This document shows, in pieces, positions 1-8,939 of a DNA stretch of 64,000 nt. Source of the stretch: an uncultured Poribacteria bacterium (GTDB taxonomy: Bacteria > Poribacteria > WGA-4E > WGA-3G); the NCBI GenBank assembly GCA_958295855.1, contig OY282383.1, positions 3,514,481-3,578,480 of the forward strand, in the 5' to 3' direction. The number at the start of each line of letters is the position of its first letter. Position 1 is the stretch's first letter. Made by a program: the position numbers and the translations under genes. Below the pieces are notes generated by a model, which made no database searches, was not told the origin of the DNA, and saw nothing but the letters and a program-made list of their open reading frames with translations.

Positions 1-854
1 TTTGTTCCGATGTTGAGCGAGAAGATGTGCCCTTGCTGCCCAGTGAAAATGATACGCTCACCGCACAGCACTGGGGACATCACCTTGTTTTCACTGAAGA
101 ACTTGTGTTCAATACAGATTCCATCCTGGTTTATGAGGTTAAACAGCAACACACCCTGTTTTAAGCCTGCAATCATTGTCGAGCTACCAGCCAGATGGCA
201 TTTTAGCGGTGCACACCCAGGAACAGGTTCAATCTGCACAGCATCTACACCATTAGTATCAACAACTTGGGCTTCACCGCCCAAAACAGGCTTCCTTTGA
301 ATTCCACCTGACACAACATAAAAGAGGTGGAGCCCATGATAGATTGGCGTAGTCCCGTATGTTAACGGTTCATCAAAGACAGCACTCCATTTTAAACCTA
401 GGTGCCTTTGATGCGAGGGTTTCGCAATTGTGTAGGCATCCAACCTATTTTCACCAGGGTTCGGCACAACAATGAGTCCATCAATTGCGATTAGCCCGGG
501 TAGGTGTTGACCCGTTTCTATTTTCGGTGTACCAACCACCCAAGAGCCAAATCCATAATTGATATCCAGATAGTCCACAGACGATGTTTGTGGGAGTGTC
601 GCTGTGCGCTGTGGATTCGCAGAAGCCATATCCCACACCGCCGGTTTTTCGAGTTTTTGACGACATTGCGTACAAAAACGGGCAAAAACACGATTCCAGT
701 GGCCAGCAGAACATCGAAAGGCGACTTGGGTACATTGCCGGCAATAACCTACCGCTGGTATACCCCTTTTGGTTTGTCCGGCTTCTGGCGGCGGCAAATC
801 GCAAGCAATATTCTCATTTGAAAACGGACATTTGTTCATTGACTTCGCTATCAT
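1..854 (-). CDS. Zinc-ribbon protein with propeller-like body, partial
   Basis: This reading frame is open from the ATG at 854 to the left edge, so the C-terminus is missing. A second in-frame ATG at 839 is an alternative start; neither has a strong ribosome-binding site. The N-terminus holds paired cysteines (CPFSNENIAC, then CRQCTQVAFRC, then CTQC) that look like one or two zinc ribbons. The rest is rich in Gly, Val and Trp strands (for example YGFGSWVVGTP and GLIAIDGLIVVPNPGEN), suggesting a PQQ/WD-like beta-propeller. It lies about 60 nt downstream of the OmpA/MotB-like gene on the same strand and is probably the third gene of that operon. I do not recognise a named family. It is not ZorC, ZorD or ZorE as far as can be seen. 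Confidence 0.6.
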   Translation of the reverse strand, partial: MIAKSMNKCPFSNENIACDLPPPEAGQTKRGIPAVGYCRQCTQVAFRCSAGHWNRVFARFCTQCRQKLEKPAVWDMASANPQRTATLPQTSSVDYLDINYGFGSWVVGTPKIETGQHLPGLIAIDGLIVVPNPGENRLDAYTIAKPSHQRHLGLKWSAVFDEPLTYGTTPIYHGLHLFYVVSGGIQRKPVLGGEAQVVDTNGVDAVQIEPVPGCAPLKCHLAGSSTMIAGLKQGVLLFNLINQDGICIEHKFFSENKVMSPVLCGERIIFTGQQGHIFSLNIGT

Positions 855-915
855 CAGAGTAAACTAACACAATTTTCAATTTATTTGCAAGAAAGAACTT
901 AATCGTGAATCAGAT

Positions 916-1557
916 TCACTGCCTTTCCTCCGTTTCAGAATAGACTAACACAATCTCAATTCTGCGGTTTTTCGCCTTGCCTATTTCAGTCTTGTTTGTC
1001 GCGACAGGATGATATTCCCCATACCCTGTCGCGATCAGCGTTTGCGGATCAATGCCGACATCATCAACGAAAAGACGTAAGACCGCAATCGCGCGTGCTG
1101 ACGAGAGTTCCCAATTTGATGGGAATTGCAGTGTGACAATGCGAACATTGTCCGTATGTCCCTCAATTTGAACGCTCTGATACAATTTTTGCCCTTGTGC
1201 ATCTATTTTATAACGCTGCAATAATTCCCCGACGGCGGTTAAGGTTGTCCGCCCGAGGGGTTGTAGTTTCGCCTGGGCGGTTTCAAAGAGAATCCGGTCA
1301 CTAAACATGAAACGTTGCAAGTTGCCGTCTCTCTCAATTTCAATGATGCCCCTTTTTATCTCATTTGCAAACTGCTTTTCAAATGCTTCTTGGAGAGTGT
1401 CCTGCTTTTTCTCCATCCGAATTTTCAAAATCAACTTGCTGTTGGAAACAAATTGAATGAAGAGGAAAAACAGAAAGATGAGCAGCATCGCTATTGACAC
1501 ATCGGTAAACGCGGGCCAGATATTCAAAACAGATGTCTGCCGCATCCGCAGGTCCAT
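916..1557 (-). CDS. MotB/OmpA-domain protein, ZorB-like
   Basis: A 213-residue inner-membrane protein with one N-terminal membrane segment and a C-terminal OmpA peptidoglycan-binding domain. The segment contains AFTDVSIAMLLIFLF, where the Asp sits where MotB and ZorB carry their ion-binding aspartate. OmpA motifs visible are EGHTDNV, NWELSSARA and NRRIEIVLV. The frame can be read from farther upstream, but ATG at 1557 has a GGAGGT ribosome-binding site six bases away and is the better start. It follows the channel-like gene by 29 nt, matching the paired order of MotA/MotB, ExbB/ExbD-like and ZorA/ZorB systems. By family knowledge it would be the stator partner anchored to the cell wall. Confidence 0.8.
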   Translation of the reverse strand: MDLRMRQTSVLNIWPAFTDVSIAMLLIFLFFLFIQFVSNSKLILKIRMEKKQDTLQEAFEKQFANEIKRGIIEIERDGNLQRFMFSDRILFETAQAKLQPLGRTTLTAVGELLQRYKIDAQGQKLYQSVQIEGHTDNVRIVTLQFPSNWELSSARAIAVLRLFVDDVGIDPQTLIATGYGEYHPVATNKTEIGKAKNRRIEIVLVYSETEERQ

Positions 1558-1586
1558 TGCAATACCTCCGACGACTTTATGTCCGG

Positions 1587-3794
1587 TTAGCGGGAACCCC
1601 CAAACCAGCGACGGATTTCTGAAATCCAACGGTATATGCCGGGTTGACGCACTGTATTGTTAAGTGTATCCAATTTTAGAGAGATTTGATTCAGCAATTG
1701 TGAAAGAATTTGATGCGATGAATCTTCCCCCGGGGTTGGTTTCGTCCCTACCGGGAGCGTTTGGGAAGATTGCTGCACGTTCGCGATCAGCGTTTGTATA
1801 AGTGCTTTCTGTTCAGCAACCAGGTCTCCGTGCCCAATTAGATGGTTTTCGAGACGTTCAAACACTTTATTTTGCGCCTCAAGTGCGGAACGAATCTGGA
1901 GTTCATCTGCTAATTGCATAAGGGCATGAACTATCCCCTGCTGGTTTTCTATCAAATGGGTTTCAATACGCTCAAAAACTTGATTCTGTCTCTCAAGCAC
2001 TGAGCGAACCTGAAGCTCATCTGTCAACTGCGTAAGGACACCAACAATCTCCTGTTGACTTTCTGTCAACTGGGTTTTGATACCATCAAACAGGTTATTT
2101 TGTCCCTCAAGCACAGATTGGCTCAGAACAAGAACCATCTCTTTCTGATTTTCTGTCAATTGGGTTTCAATACGCTCAAAAATTTGATTCTGTCTCTCAA
2201 GCACTGAGCGAATCTGAAGCTCATCCGCCAATTGCGTAAGGACACCAACAATCTCCTGTTGACTTTCTGTCAACTGGGTTTTGATACCATCAAACAGGTT
2301 ATTTTGTCCCTCAAGCACAGATTGGCTCAGAACAAGAACCATCTCTTTCTGATTTTCTGTCAAATGGGTTTCAATACGCTCAAAAACTTGATTCTGTCTC
2401 TCAAGCACTGAGCGAATCTGAAGCTCATCTGTCAACTGCGTAAGGACACCAACAATCTCCTGTTGACTTTCTGTCAACTGGGTTTTGATACCATCAAACA
2501 GGTTATTTTGTCCCTCAAGCACAGATTGGCTCAGAACAAGAACCATCTCTTTCTGATTTTCTGTCAATTGGGTTTCAATACGCTCAAAAATTTGATTCTG
2601 TCTCTCAAGCACTGAGCGAATCTGAAGCTCATCCGCCAATTGCGTAAGGACATGAACCATCCCCTGCTGATTTTCCGTGATGGATTGAAGTTGCCTCTGT
2701 AATGTGCTGGAGAGATCGTCAATAAATTTCGATTGTGACTGCTGATACGCCTCAATCGCCTTTTTTAATTTCTCGCCTTCTTCTTCCAACCTTGGCACAG
2801 AATCTTCTAAACCATGACGAAGTGTGTCGTGATATTCCGTAATTTGAGACATTGATGCCGTTGTCAATTTCTTAAAGGAGTCAACAGTGGCTTCAATAAG
2901 AACTTGATGCTCACCTATCGTTTCCAAACTCTCAAGGAGATTCTCAGCAGTTTCGCCAAACTTATTTGTCAATATGTACTGCTGCTCAAGCTGCCCACCC
3001 CATGAGGTGTCGGTGAGTTGCTGAATGGCTTGTCTCATGGCGTGCACATTTTCGTCCGTTGCAAACTTCAAAGTGTCGGTACATTGGGTGAGTTGTACGA
3101 TGGCGGCTTCAATTGACGTTTCCGGTGTTTGCGTGAAGCGCGGGATTATTTCTGTGGACACAAATCTCTCAAAATGCGTGAGAAAAGCCGATTGCTCTCG
3201 ATTAAAAATCCATCCAACGGCACTTAAAACGAGTGTCGTCAGTAAACCTGCTAACGTCGTCACAAACGCGGTGTTCATGCCAGCAAGTGTTTCGCGAAGG
3301 GCATCAGAGATTATAGGGAGTTGGTCGAGGTCGTGAATATCTTGCAGTAGCGGTTGGACTTCAACAATTGCGGTAATTAATCCCCTTAATGTGCCGACTA
3401 GACCGAGGATTATTAGAATGCCGAGAATATAGCTTGAAAAACTTGCCTTTCTGCTTTGTTCACCGATGAGGATATCGGCAAGCGCGTCATTATCAATTTG
3501 TCCGCCTTTCTGTTTAATTTGGACGAAATCGCTAGTTCTCCGATAAATGATGCTTCTACTTGAGACCCGCGCTTTGCGGAGCCCAGCAAGTAAATCAGAA
3601 ACAGCCACGGGTGCTTGATTGGTTTTGAAATAGGTTTGTGCACGTTTCAGGTTTAGCCTTTCCCATAACCGTATCCACGCGATATGAAAAAGGTAGTTTA
3701 GAACCCCAATCCCAAAGAAGATGAGAATCAACCGTACAATGCTGCTACTTGTTTTCTCTTCAATGCTAAAGATAAATTGAACTAACTCACCCAC
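1587..3794 (-). CDS. MotA/TolQ/ExbB-like channel with long coiled-coil tail, ZorA-like
   Basis: 735 residues with three predicted membrane segments (about residues 18-40, 118-140 and 170-195) followed by about 500 residues of Gln/Glu/Leu-rich coiled coil. The motifs GLVGTLRGL and AGMNTAFVTTLAGLL are those of the MotA/TolQ/ExbB proton-channel fold. Membrane domain plus long cytoplasmic tail plus a ZorB-like partner is the architecture of ZorA, the motor subunit of Zorya anti-phage systems. The tail contains a 68-residue unit repeated about three times (see repeat entry). The start is GTG with GGAG about ten bases upstream. It could instead be a non-defence stator; the deciding neighbours would lie left of the window. 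Confidence 0.75.
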   Translation of the reverse strand: MGELVQFIFSIEEKTSSSIVRLILIFFGIGVLNYLFHIAWIRLWERLNLKRAQTYFKTNQAPVAVSDLLAGLRKARVSSRSIIYRRTSDFVQIKQKGGQIDNDALADILIGEQSRKASFSSYILGILIILGLVGTLRGLITAIVEVQPLLQDIHDLDQLPIISDALRETLAGMNTAFVTTLAGLLTTLVLSAVGWIFNREQSAFLTHFERFVSTEIIPRFTQTPETSIEAAIVQLTQCTDTLKFATDENVHAMRQAIQQLTDTSWGGQLEQQYILTNKFGETAENLLESLETIGEHQVLIEATVDSFKKLTTASMSQITEYHDTLRHGLEDSVPRLEEEGEKLKKAIEAYQQSQSKFIDDLSSTLQRQLQSITENQQGMVHVLTQLADELQIRSVLERQNQIFERIETQLTENQKEMVLVLSQSVLEGQNNLFDGIKTQLTESQQEIVGVLTQLTDELQIRSVLERQNQVFERIETHLTENQKEMVLVLSQSVLEGQNNLFDGIKTQLTESQQEIVGVLTQLADELQIRSVLERQNQIFERIETQLTENQKEMVLVLSQSVLEGQNNLFDGIKTQLTESQQEIVGVLTQLTDELQVRSVLERQNQVFERIETHLIENQQGIVHALMQLADELQIRSALEAQNKVFERLENHLIGHGDLVAEQKALIQTLIANVQQSSQTLPVGTKPTPGEDSSHQILSQLLNQISLKLDTLNNTVRQPGIYRWISEIRRWFGGSR
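1960..2680 (-). repeat. 204-bp in-frame tandem repeat in the channel-protein tail
   Basis: A 204-nt unit (68 codons) recurs at exact spacing. The landmark tttcaatacg occurs at 1961 and 2165, with further copies one and two periods on (near 2369 and 2573). Copies are nearly identical at DNA level, so the expansion is recent. The unit alternates two related heptad-like halves beginning LERQNQIFERIE and LEGQNNLFDGIK, and it lengthens the coiled coil. Confidence 0.9.
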
Positions 3795-4094
3795 TTATAC
3801 GCTTCTCCGGCTGGCAAAAGTTAACTAATCAGACATTATCTGCTTTTCTCTTTTTGTTTTTCTAGGCTCACCGACTTCATCTTGTTTGTGTAAGCTATGA
3901 TAACTTCATATCATGACACAATGTCATAAATTGGGCAAGTCCTAATTTCGTCATGTTAGGGAAACCCTTTCATTTTGGGTTTTTTCTGAGTTCATATCGG
4001 AAGTCGCCATTTGGAGATCGCTCCTACCGGAGAAATAAAAACCCCTATCGTGATGTTAGGAAAAGTCGCTAACATAGTTCTGTCCTACCAGTTG
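3795..4094. other. Intergenic region
   Basis: Three hundred bases with no credible gene. It should contain the promoter of the channel operon (towards 3794) and the end of the SDR transcript, but I cannot fix either with confidence. An AAACCC/GGGTTT hairpin followed by six T (about 3962-3985) would terminate plus-strand transcription, although no plus-strand gene precedes it. A short palindrome of the type GGAGATCGCTCC lies near 4012-4024. Confidence 0.5.
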
Positions 4095-4853
4095 TCAGAT
4101 TGGAAATTGATGATTACCCGCGGTCAACCCACCGTCAATGACGAAAACTGCGCCTGTTGCAAAACCGGCTTCATCGGATGCAAGGAAGAGCGCGGCGTTC
4201 GCGATGTCAATGGGTTGCCCAATCCGTCCTAACGGATACCAGGGCGTAATCTCGTCTAAAATGTGTGGGTTGCGTTCAAGCATCGGTTCCCATACTTCGG
4301 TTTGCACCGTCCCGGGGCAGATACAGTTAATACGGATGTTATCTTTTCCGTGTGCAACTGCCATTGAGCGGGTTAGGGCAATAACGCCCCCTTTCGCAGC
4401 AGAATAGGCATGAATACTCTGTAACCCGATGAGCCCATTGACAGAAGCGATATTGACAATGCTGCCGCCACCCCCTTGCCGCATCGTGGGGATAACCGCT
4501 TCGGTACAGTGGCTTGTGCCTCGGAGGGCAACTGCCAAGTTCGCCTCCCAGTTGTTGTTTAGCACGTCGGCTGTGGAGCAGATAGCATTGTTCACCAAGA
4601 TGTCCACTGTGCCGTAAGTATCCACAGCCTTTGTGATGAGTCTTTCTGATTCGGTGGCATAGGAGACATCGGCGTTGACAAACAGGGCATCGCCACCTGC
4701 CTCGATGATGGCAGAAACGGTTGCTGTTCCGATGGCAGCGTTCACGTCGTCAACGACTACCTTGGCTCCCTCTTGTGCGAAGCGAACCGCTATCGCCTTG
4801 CCAATACCGCGTCCTGCTCCTGTGACAATGGCAACTTTATCTCTCAATCGCAT
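4095..4853 (-). CDS. SDR family NAD(P)-dependent oxidoreductase
   Basis: A 252-residue cytoplasmic short-chain dehydrogenase/reductase of classical length. The Rossmann motif TGAGRGIG is at residues 11-18, NNA at 88-90, the catalytic Ser near 137, and Tyr150 with Lys154 in YSAAK. The acidic residues after the second strand (VVDDVN) suggest NAD rather than NADP preference. The C-terminal LASDEAGFATGAVFVIDGG is typical of the FabG/glucose-dehydrogenase-like branch. The substrate cannot be told. It stands alone; the aap genes upstream are separated from it by a dispersed repeat element. Confidence 0.93.
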   Translation of the reverse strand: MRLRDKVAIVTGAGRGIGKAIAVRFAQEGAKVVVDDVNAAIGTATVSAIIEAGGDALFVNADVSYATESERLITKAVDTYGTVDILVNNAICSTADVLNNNWEANLAVALRGTSHCTEAVIPTMRQGGGGSIVNIASVNGLIGLQSIHAYSAAKGGVIALTRSMAVAHGKDNIRINCICPGTVQTEVWEPMLERNPHILDEITPWYPLGRIGQPIDIANAALFLASDEAGFATGAVFVIDGGLTAGNHQFPI

Positions 4854-4888
4854 CTGTTTTTAACCTGTATCTTTCTCGTGGGGGTTTT

Positions 4889-5073
4889 CGTCAATTGCGT
4901 TTCTGCTCCGATTTTTCCGCATGAGGTATTTACCCCTGCAAAGCAGGGGCAGATACCCGGTTCAAAATCGGGTTTCTTACAAGTTCTAGAGTACTCTCTG
5001 CTAATTAAGGGTAGGCACAAGGCACTACCTCTACAAGACTTGCGTAAAAAACCTCCGACGAGAGCTACAGTGC
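4889..5073 (+). repeat. Dispersed intergenic element, copy A
   Basis: One of three related elements here. It begins CGTCAATTGCGTTTCTGC and ends with GACGAGAGCTACAGTGC. It contains a palindrome CCCCTGCAAAGCAGGGG (4933-4949). Copy B (5908-6106) is in the same orientation and copy C (7510-7665) is inverted. Confidence 0.8.
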
Positions 5074-5127
5074 AATGTTAGAGCTATCTTGCATTCTCAA
5101 TTCTCCGCAAGGAATGACGAAAAACCG

Positions 5128-5889
5128 CTAATGTTGCAGCGTTTGCGAGATGAAAAGTTTTGTACGTTCATGCTGCGGGTTATCGAAGAAATCGGCCGGT
5201 GCTGCGTCTTCTACAATGGCACCCTCATCGAAGAAGAGAATCCGGTCTGCGACTTCACGCGCAAACCCCATCTCATGCGTCACAACGAGCATCGTCATGC
5301 CGGAGCGTGCGAGCTCACGCATCACATCCAACACTTCCGTAATCATCTCCGGGTCGAGGGCACTTGTTGGTTCATCGAAGAGCATAATCTTTGGCTCCAT
5401 TGCCAAGGCTCTTGCGATTGCGACGCGCTGCTGTTGCCCGCCCGAGATTTCCGCGGGGAACTTATGCGCCTGGTCTGCGATATTTACCCGTTCTAACAGT
5501 GCCAAAGCCACTGCCTCCGCCTCGCTTTTCGCCAGCTTCCGCACCCGAATCGGACCTAAGGTTATATTCTGTAGGTTCGTCAGGTGGGGAAATAGGTTGA
5601 ACTGTTGGAACACCATGCCCACTTCCCGACGGATAAGGTCAATGTTGCGGAGGTCATCGCTGAGTTCTATCCCATCAACGATAATTTTGCCCCGCTGATG
5701 CGCCTCCAGGCGGTTCAACGTCCGAATGAACGTGGACTTCCCGGAGCCGGAGGGACCGCAGATTACCGCCTTTTCGCCTTTTTGAAACGAGGTGGTAACC
5801 CCTTTAAGGACATGGAAATCGTCAAACCATTTGTGTACATCCTCACACATAATAATTGGGGCGTTTGGGGCGTTTTCGTGTTCTGCCAT
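5128..5889 (-). CDS. aapP: Polar amino-acid ABC transporter ATP-binding protein
   Basis: A 253-residue cytoplasmic ATPase that powers uptake by the two permeases encoded upstream. Walker [10 protein letters not shown] is at residues 45-53, the ABC signature is SGGQQQR, Walker B with its following loop is [14 protein letters not shown], and the switch His is in VVTHEMGF. Sequence and length fit the GlnQ/AapP/HisP branch. The ATG at 5889 has AAGGAATC eight bases upstream. It is the last gene of an aapJQMP-ordered cluster, 273 nt after aapM; that gap holds dispersed element copy B. Confidence 0.93.
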   Translation of the reverse strand: MAEHENAPNAPIIMCEDVHKWFDDFHVLKGVTTSFQKGEKAVICGPSGSGKSTFIRTLNRLEAHQRGKIIVDGIELSDDLRNIDLIRREVGMVFQQFNLFPHLTNLQNITLGPIRVRKLAKSEAEAVALALLERVNIADQAHKFPAEISGGQQQRVAIARALAMEPKIMLFDEPTSALDPEMITEVLDVMRELARSGMTMLVVTHEMGFAREVADRILFFDEGAIVEDAAPADFFDNPQHERTKLFISQTLQH

Positions 5890-5907
5890 TTTTTAGATTC
5901 CTTTTTT

Positions 5908-6106
5908 CGTCAATTGCGTTTCTGCTCCGATTTGTCCGTTTTCGTCAATTTGCCAGCGTACGATAAGGTGATAAAAGTACATGGAATTGTTTTGCGTAAC
6001 CCGTTCGGACGTTGTCCGAAACTTGTTGCACTACATAATGTCAAAAAGGGGTTTCTTATTCTCTTAAAGAGGTTGCGTAAAAAACCTCTGACGAGAGCTA
6101 CAGTGC
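5908..6106 (+). repeat. Dispersed intergenic element, copy B
   Basis: Same ends as copy A, with an unrelated or diverged middle. It fills the gap between aapM and aapP. A second CGTCAATTTG within it suggests nested or partial copies. Confidence 0.75.
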
Positions 6107-6162
6107 GGTGCCGGACGAATCACGCAACCTGATTGCACCGCAAGGAATGACAAAAAACCTAC

Positions 6163-7494
6163 CTAAGTATTCCCCACCCCCAATGCTGTCTCAATTTTCT
6201 GACTGACATAAGACATTGAATAACTGAAAATAAAATAGATAACTGCAGCGAATAGGTATACCTCGGCTTGTAGGCCGAGCCAGTCCGGATTGGCGATAAC
6301 GCTTTTGGCGACACCCAAGAGGTCAATGAGGCCGATGATAGAGACGAGGGATGTATCCTTAAACAACGCGATGAATTGCCCAACAATCGCTGGAATGACT
6401 GCGCGGAGTGCTTGCGGTAAGACGATAAATAGCATCGTCTGCACGTAGTTGAGGCCTACGGCTTGGGCAGCCTCCTGTTGCCCCCTGAGAATCCCTTGAA
6501 GCCCACCACGAACGTTCTCTGCCATATAGGCAGCGGAAAATAAAGTTATTCCGAGCATCATCCGTAAAACTTGGTTAATATCAACATCTGGCATAAAAAT
6601 CGGTATCAAGACATTCCCCATGAATAGGATTGTTATCAGCGGCACACCGCGAACCGTCTCAATATAAGCCGTTGAAACCCATCGGATGGCAGGAAGGCTG
6701 CTCTGGCGGCAGAGTGCTAAAAACACGCCTAGCGGGAAAGATGCCACAATACCGACAATTGCTAAAATCAGTGTCAGTAAAAGCCCGCCCCAATTGCTTG
6801 TTAGAACACCATTCTCCCCGAACCCACGTAACACCACTATTATCAGCGGAAAGGAGAGCAGCCACCCTCCCAAAATCCAAGGGCGGAAACTTGTTCTGCC
6901 ACGGCCAAGAAAAAGAGCGGCTGCGATTGCGACTACCGCGCCTAAAAACCCGCCTCGCGTTGAAAATTCAAAGGGGAGAAGAACACCGATGAACCAAACA
7001 CCACCGAGAACAAGGGCAAATCGGAGAACCAAACCACCCCACATGCCAGCACTCAAACCTAGAAGCACACTCAAAATATAAACAACACCCCATACGCGCC
7101 AGATCTGTTCCCGTGGATACGAGCCGACTGCAAAGAGTTGAAGGTTAGCGGGAATAACGCTCCACTTTGCTCCTGTGAATGCCCATGTCAAAAACCCCTT
7201 AAAAACCAGGAGTAAAAACCCAAGGGCGACGAGGGTTAGGAGACTGTTATACCATGTGCTAAAGAGGTTTGCTTTCATCCACGGCAAAACCGCCTTTGAA
7301 CTCTGGGGGGGTCTAATTTCTTCCCTACGTGCTAATTCAGCCAATTTCTGATGCTCCTCTAGAAGTTCATCACGCATTGAAAATGCGTGGTATACATTTG
7401 TTAAGCCTTTAGCATTCAGCGGGTTGACAGCAGGCGGCTTTTTCGTTATTCCTTGGAGTTTTGGGCGTTTACGCCTCAAAACTGTATCGGTCAA
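6163..7494 (-). CDS. aapM: Amino-acid ABC transporter permease, AapM type
   Basis: A 443-residue inner-membrane permease. Several membrane spans in the N-terminal half are followed by the conserved binding-protein-dependent transport domain, with the EAA-like loop GILRGQQEAAQAVGLNYVQTMLFIVLPQALRAVIP. The unusually long N-terminal extension and size are typical of AapM/BztC and distinguish it from short HisM-like permeases. The first in-frame start is TTG at 7494, with no clear ribosome-binding site. The next ATG is at 7377 and would shorten the protein by 39 residues, so the true start is uncertain. It pairs with AapQ to form the channel. Confidence 0.9.
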   Translation of the reverse strand: MTDTVLRRKRPKLQGITKKPPAVNPLNAKGLTNVYHAFSMRDELLEEHQKLAELARREEIRPPQSSKAVLPWMKANLFSTWYNSLLTLVALGFLLLVFKGFLTWAFTGAKWSVIPANLQLFAVGSYPREQIWRVWGVVYILSVLLGLSAGMWGGLVLRFALVLGGVWFIGVLLPFEFSTRGGFLGAVVAIAAALFLGRGRTSFRPWILGGWLLSFPLIIVVLRGFGENGVLTSNWGGLLLTLILAIVGIVASFPLGVFLALCRQSSLPAIRWVSTAYIETVRGVPLITILFMGNVLIPIFMPDVDINQVLRMMLGITLFSAAYMAENVRGGLQGILRGQQEAAQAVGLNYVQTMLFIVLPQALRAVIPAIVGQFIALFKDTSLVSIIGLIDLLGVAKSVIANPDWLGLQAEVYLFAAVIYFIFSYSMSYVSQKIETALGVGNT

Positions 7495-7509
7495 GATAGG
7501 TCTGGCGCT

Positions 7510-7665
7510 GCACTGTAGCTCTCGTCGGAGGTTTCTGATGCAACCTCAATTAGGAGGAAGCACGCTACAACTTGTAAGAAACCCGATTTTGAACCGGGTA
7601 TCCGCCCCTGCTTTGCAGGGGTAAATACCTCATGCGGAAAAATCGGAGCAGAAACACAATTGACG
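7510..7665 (-). repeat. Dispersed intergenic element, copy C (inverted)
   Basis: Inverted relative to copies A and B: it starts with GCACTGTAGCTCTCGTCGG and ends CAATTGACG. It carries the palindrome CCCCTGCTTTGCAGGGG (7605-7621), also found inside cas10. A truncated second terminus (CTCGTCGGAGGTTTCTGACG) follows at about 7672-7691. Confidence 0.8.
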
Positions 7666-7721
7666 AAAGATCTCGTCGGAGGTTTCTGACGCAAGGTTTA
7701 GATTTAACTACCTTGTTGCCT

Positions 7722-8939
7722 TTAGCGTCCAATTCGGTTGATCCAACGGTTGTACCAATTCATGGCTGCTGATGTTGTCAAACTCATAACCAGATAGCTT
7801 ACCATAATCATCGCAAAAACGGGAATTGATTGCCCAGTCTGAGCCATTATAGTATTCCCTACGCCAAACAGGTCGGGGAAACCGATTGCAACGGCCAAAC
7901 TTGAGTTCTTCGCGAGGTTCAGATACTGGCTTGTGAGCGGCGGCACGATGATAGGGACAGCCTGCGGTAGAACGATTAAGCGTAATGTCTGGGCTTCATT
8001 CAACCCGATGGCTCTCGCAGCTTCCCGTTGCCCTTTAACTACCGCTTGTATGCCACTTCTCACCACTTCGGCAATAAAAGCACTTGTATACACAGAGAGC
8101 GCAATTAAAAGTGCAGAAAACTCTGGTGAAAAGCGCATTCCACCTTGGAAGTTGAAACCTTGCAATATGGGTAAATCCAGCGTCAACGGCCAGTGTTTGC
8201 CACTATTTTCAATAGTGGTGAACATTGGTGTGAGAAACCATCCACAAAGTGCAACGATAAGGAAGGCGGGCAGTGCCCACTTCGCGCGAAAACCAGGCCG
8301 ATCCAACTGTTGGAGTTTCCGCCACCGCACAACATAGAGAATCACTGCCAAGAGCAAACCTACACCGAGAAAGCCGATCCAAATTTTCATGCCCGAGGTC
8401 GGCTCAGGCGAAGGTAGGTATATGCCCCGGTTGTTAATGAACACGCCGCCGAAAAGCGAAAAACTCTCCTTCACCTTAGGCAGTTGCCCTACTACGGCGG
8501 TATACCAAAACAGAATCTGAAGCAGGAGCGGAATGTTACGGAAACATTCGACATAGGCAGTCGCTATAGTTCGGATTAACCAGTTGCTCGACAGCCGGGC
8601 GATGCCGAAGAAGATTCCGAGGAGCGTCGCGCATATAATCCCTATGATGCCGACTTTAAGGGTGTTCACAATCCCAACCCAGAATGCTTTGAGATACGTA
8701 TCCGAAGGTTCATAGGAAATTCCCTCCGAAAGGTTAAACCCGGCTTCATTCTGAAGAAAATTGAGGTTTAGCGTTAGCCCAAGCCCGCGGAGCCCCTTTA
8801 ACATGTTCGTGTAAAGAATAACTAACAACAGAATCACACCGAGCAAGAAGGCGACCTGAAACAGGATGCGCAAAACTCGAATGTCTCGCCAAAAGGGGAT
8901 TTTTCCCGATAAGGCATTTAACGGTGAATTATTTTCCAT
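7722..8939 (-). CDS. aapQ: Amino-acid ABC transporter permease, AapQ type
   Basis: A 405-residue inner-membrane permease with about eight predicted spans. The conserved inner-membrane component motif is GIQAVVKGQREAARAIGLNEAQTLRLIVLPQAVPIIVP near residues 300-340, where the ATPase docks. Length and the periplasmic insertion between the first and later spans fit AapQ/BztB. It lies between the binding protein and AapM in the same order as Rhizobium aapJQMP. The 227-nt gap to aapM holds dispersed element copy C. ATG at 8939 has only a weak AGGTAA-like site upstream. Confidence 0.92.
   Translation of the reverse strand: MENNSPLNALSGKIPFWRDIRVLRILFQVAFLLGVILLLVILYTNMLKGLRGLGLTLNLNFLQNEAGFNLSEGISYEPSDTYLKAFWVGIVNTLKVGIIGIICATLLGIFFGIARLSSNWLIRTIATAYVECFRNIPLLLQILFWYTAVVGQLPKVKESFSLFGGVFINNRGIYLPSPEPTSGMKIWIGFLGVGLLLAVILYVVRWRKLQQLDRPGFRAKWALPAFLIVALCGWFLTPMFTTIENSGKHWPLTLDLPILQGFNFQGGMRFSPEFSALLIALSVYTSAFIAEVVRSGIQAVVKGQREAARAIGLNEAQTLRLIVLPQAVPIIVPPLTSQYLNLAKNSSLAVAIGFPDLFGVGNTIMAQTGQSIPVFAMIMVSYLVMSLTTSAAMNWYNRWINRIGR

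Noticed and set aside
481..862. Overlapping reading frames on both strands over the zinc-ribbon gene.
   Set aside because: The minus-strand frame from 854 to the left edge has clear cysteine motifs; the others are shadows.
3962..3985. Rho-independent terminator for the SDR gene.
   Set aside because: The T-run is on the plus strand, whereas the neighbouring genes are on the minus strand.
7491..7694. A 67-residue frame containing FTPAKQG, similar to another at 4773-5081.
   Set aside because: Both are translations of the dispersed intergenic element; the similarity comes from the repeat DNA.
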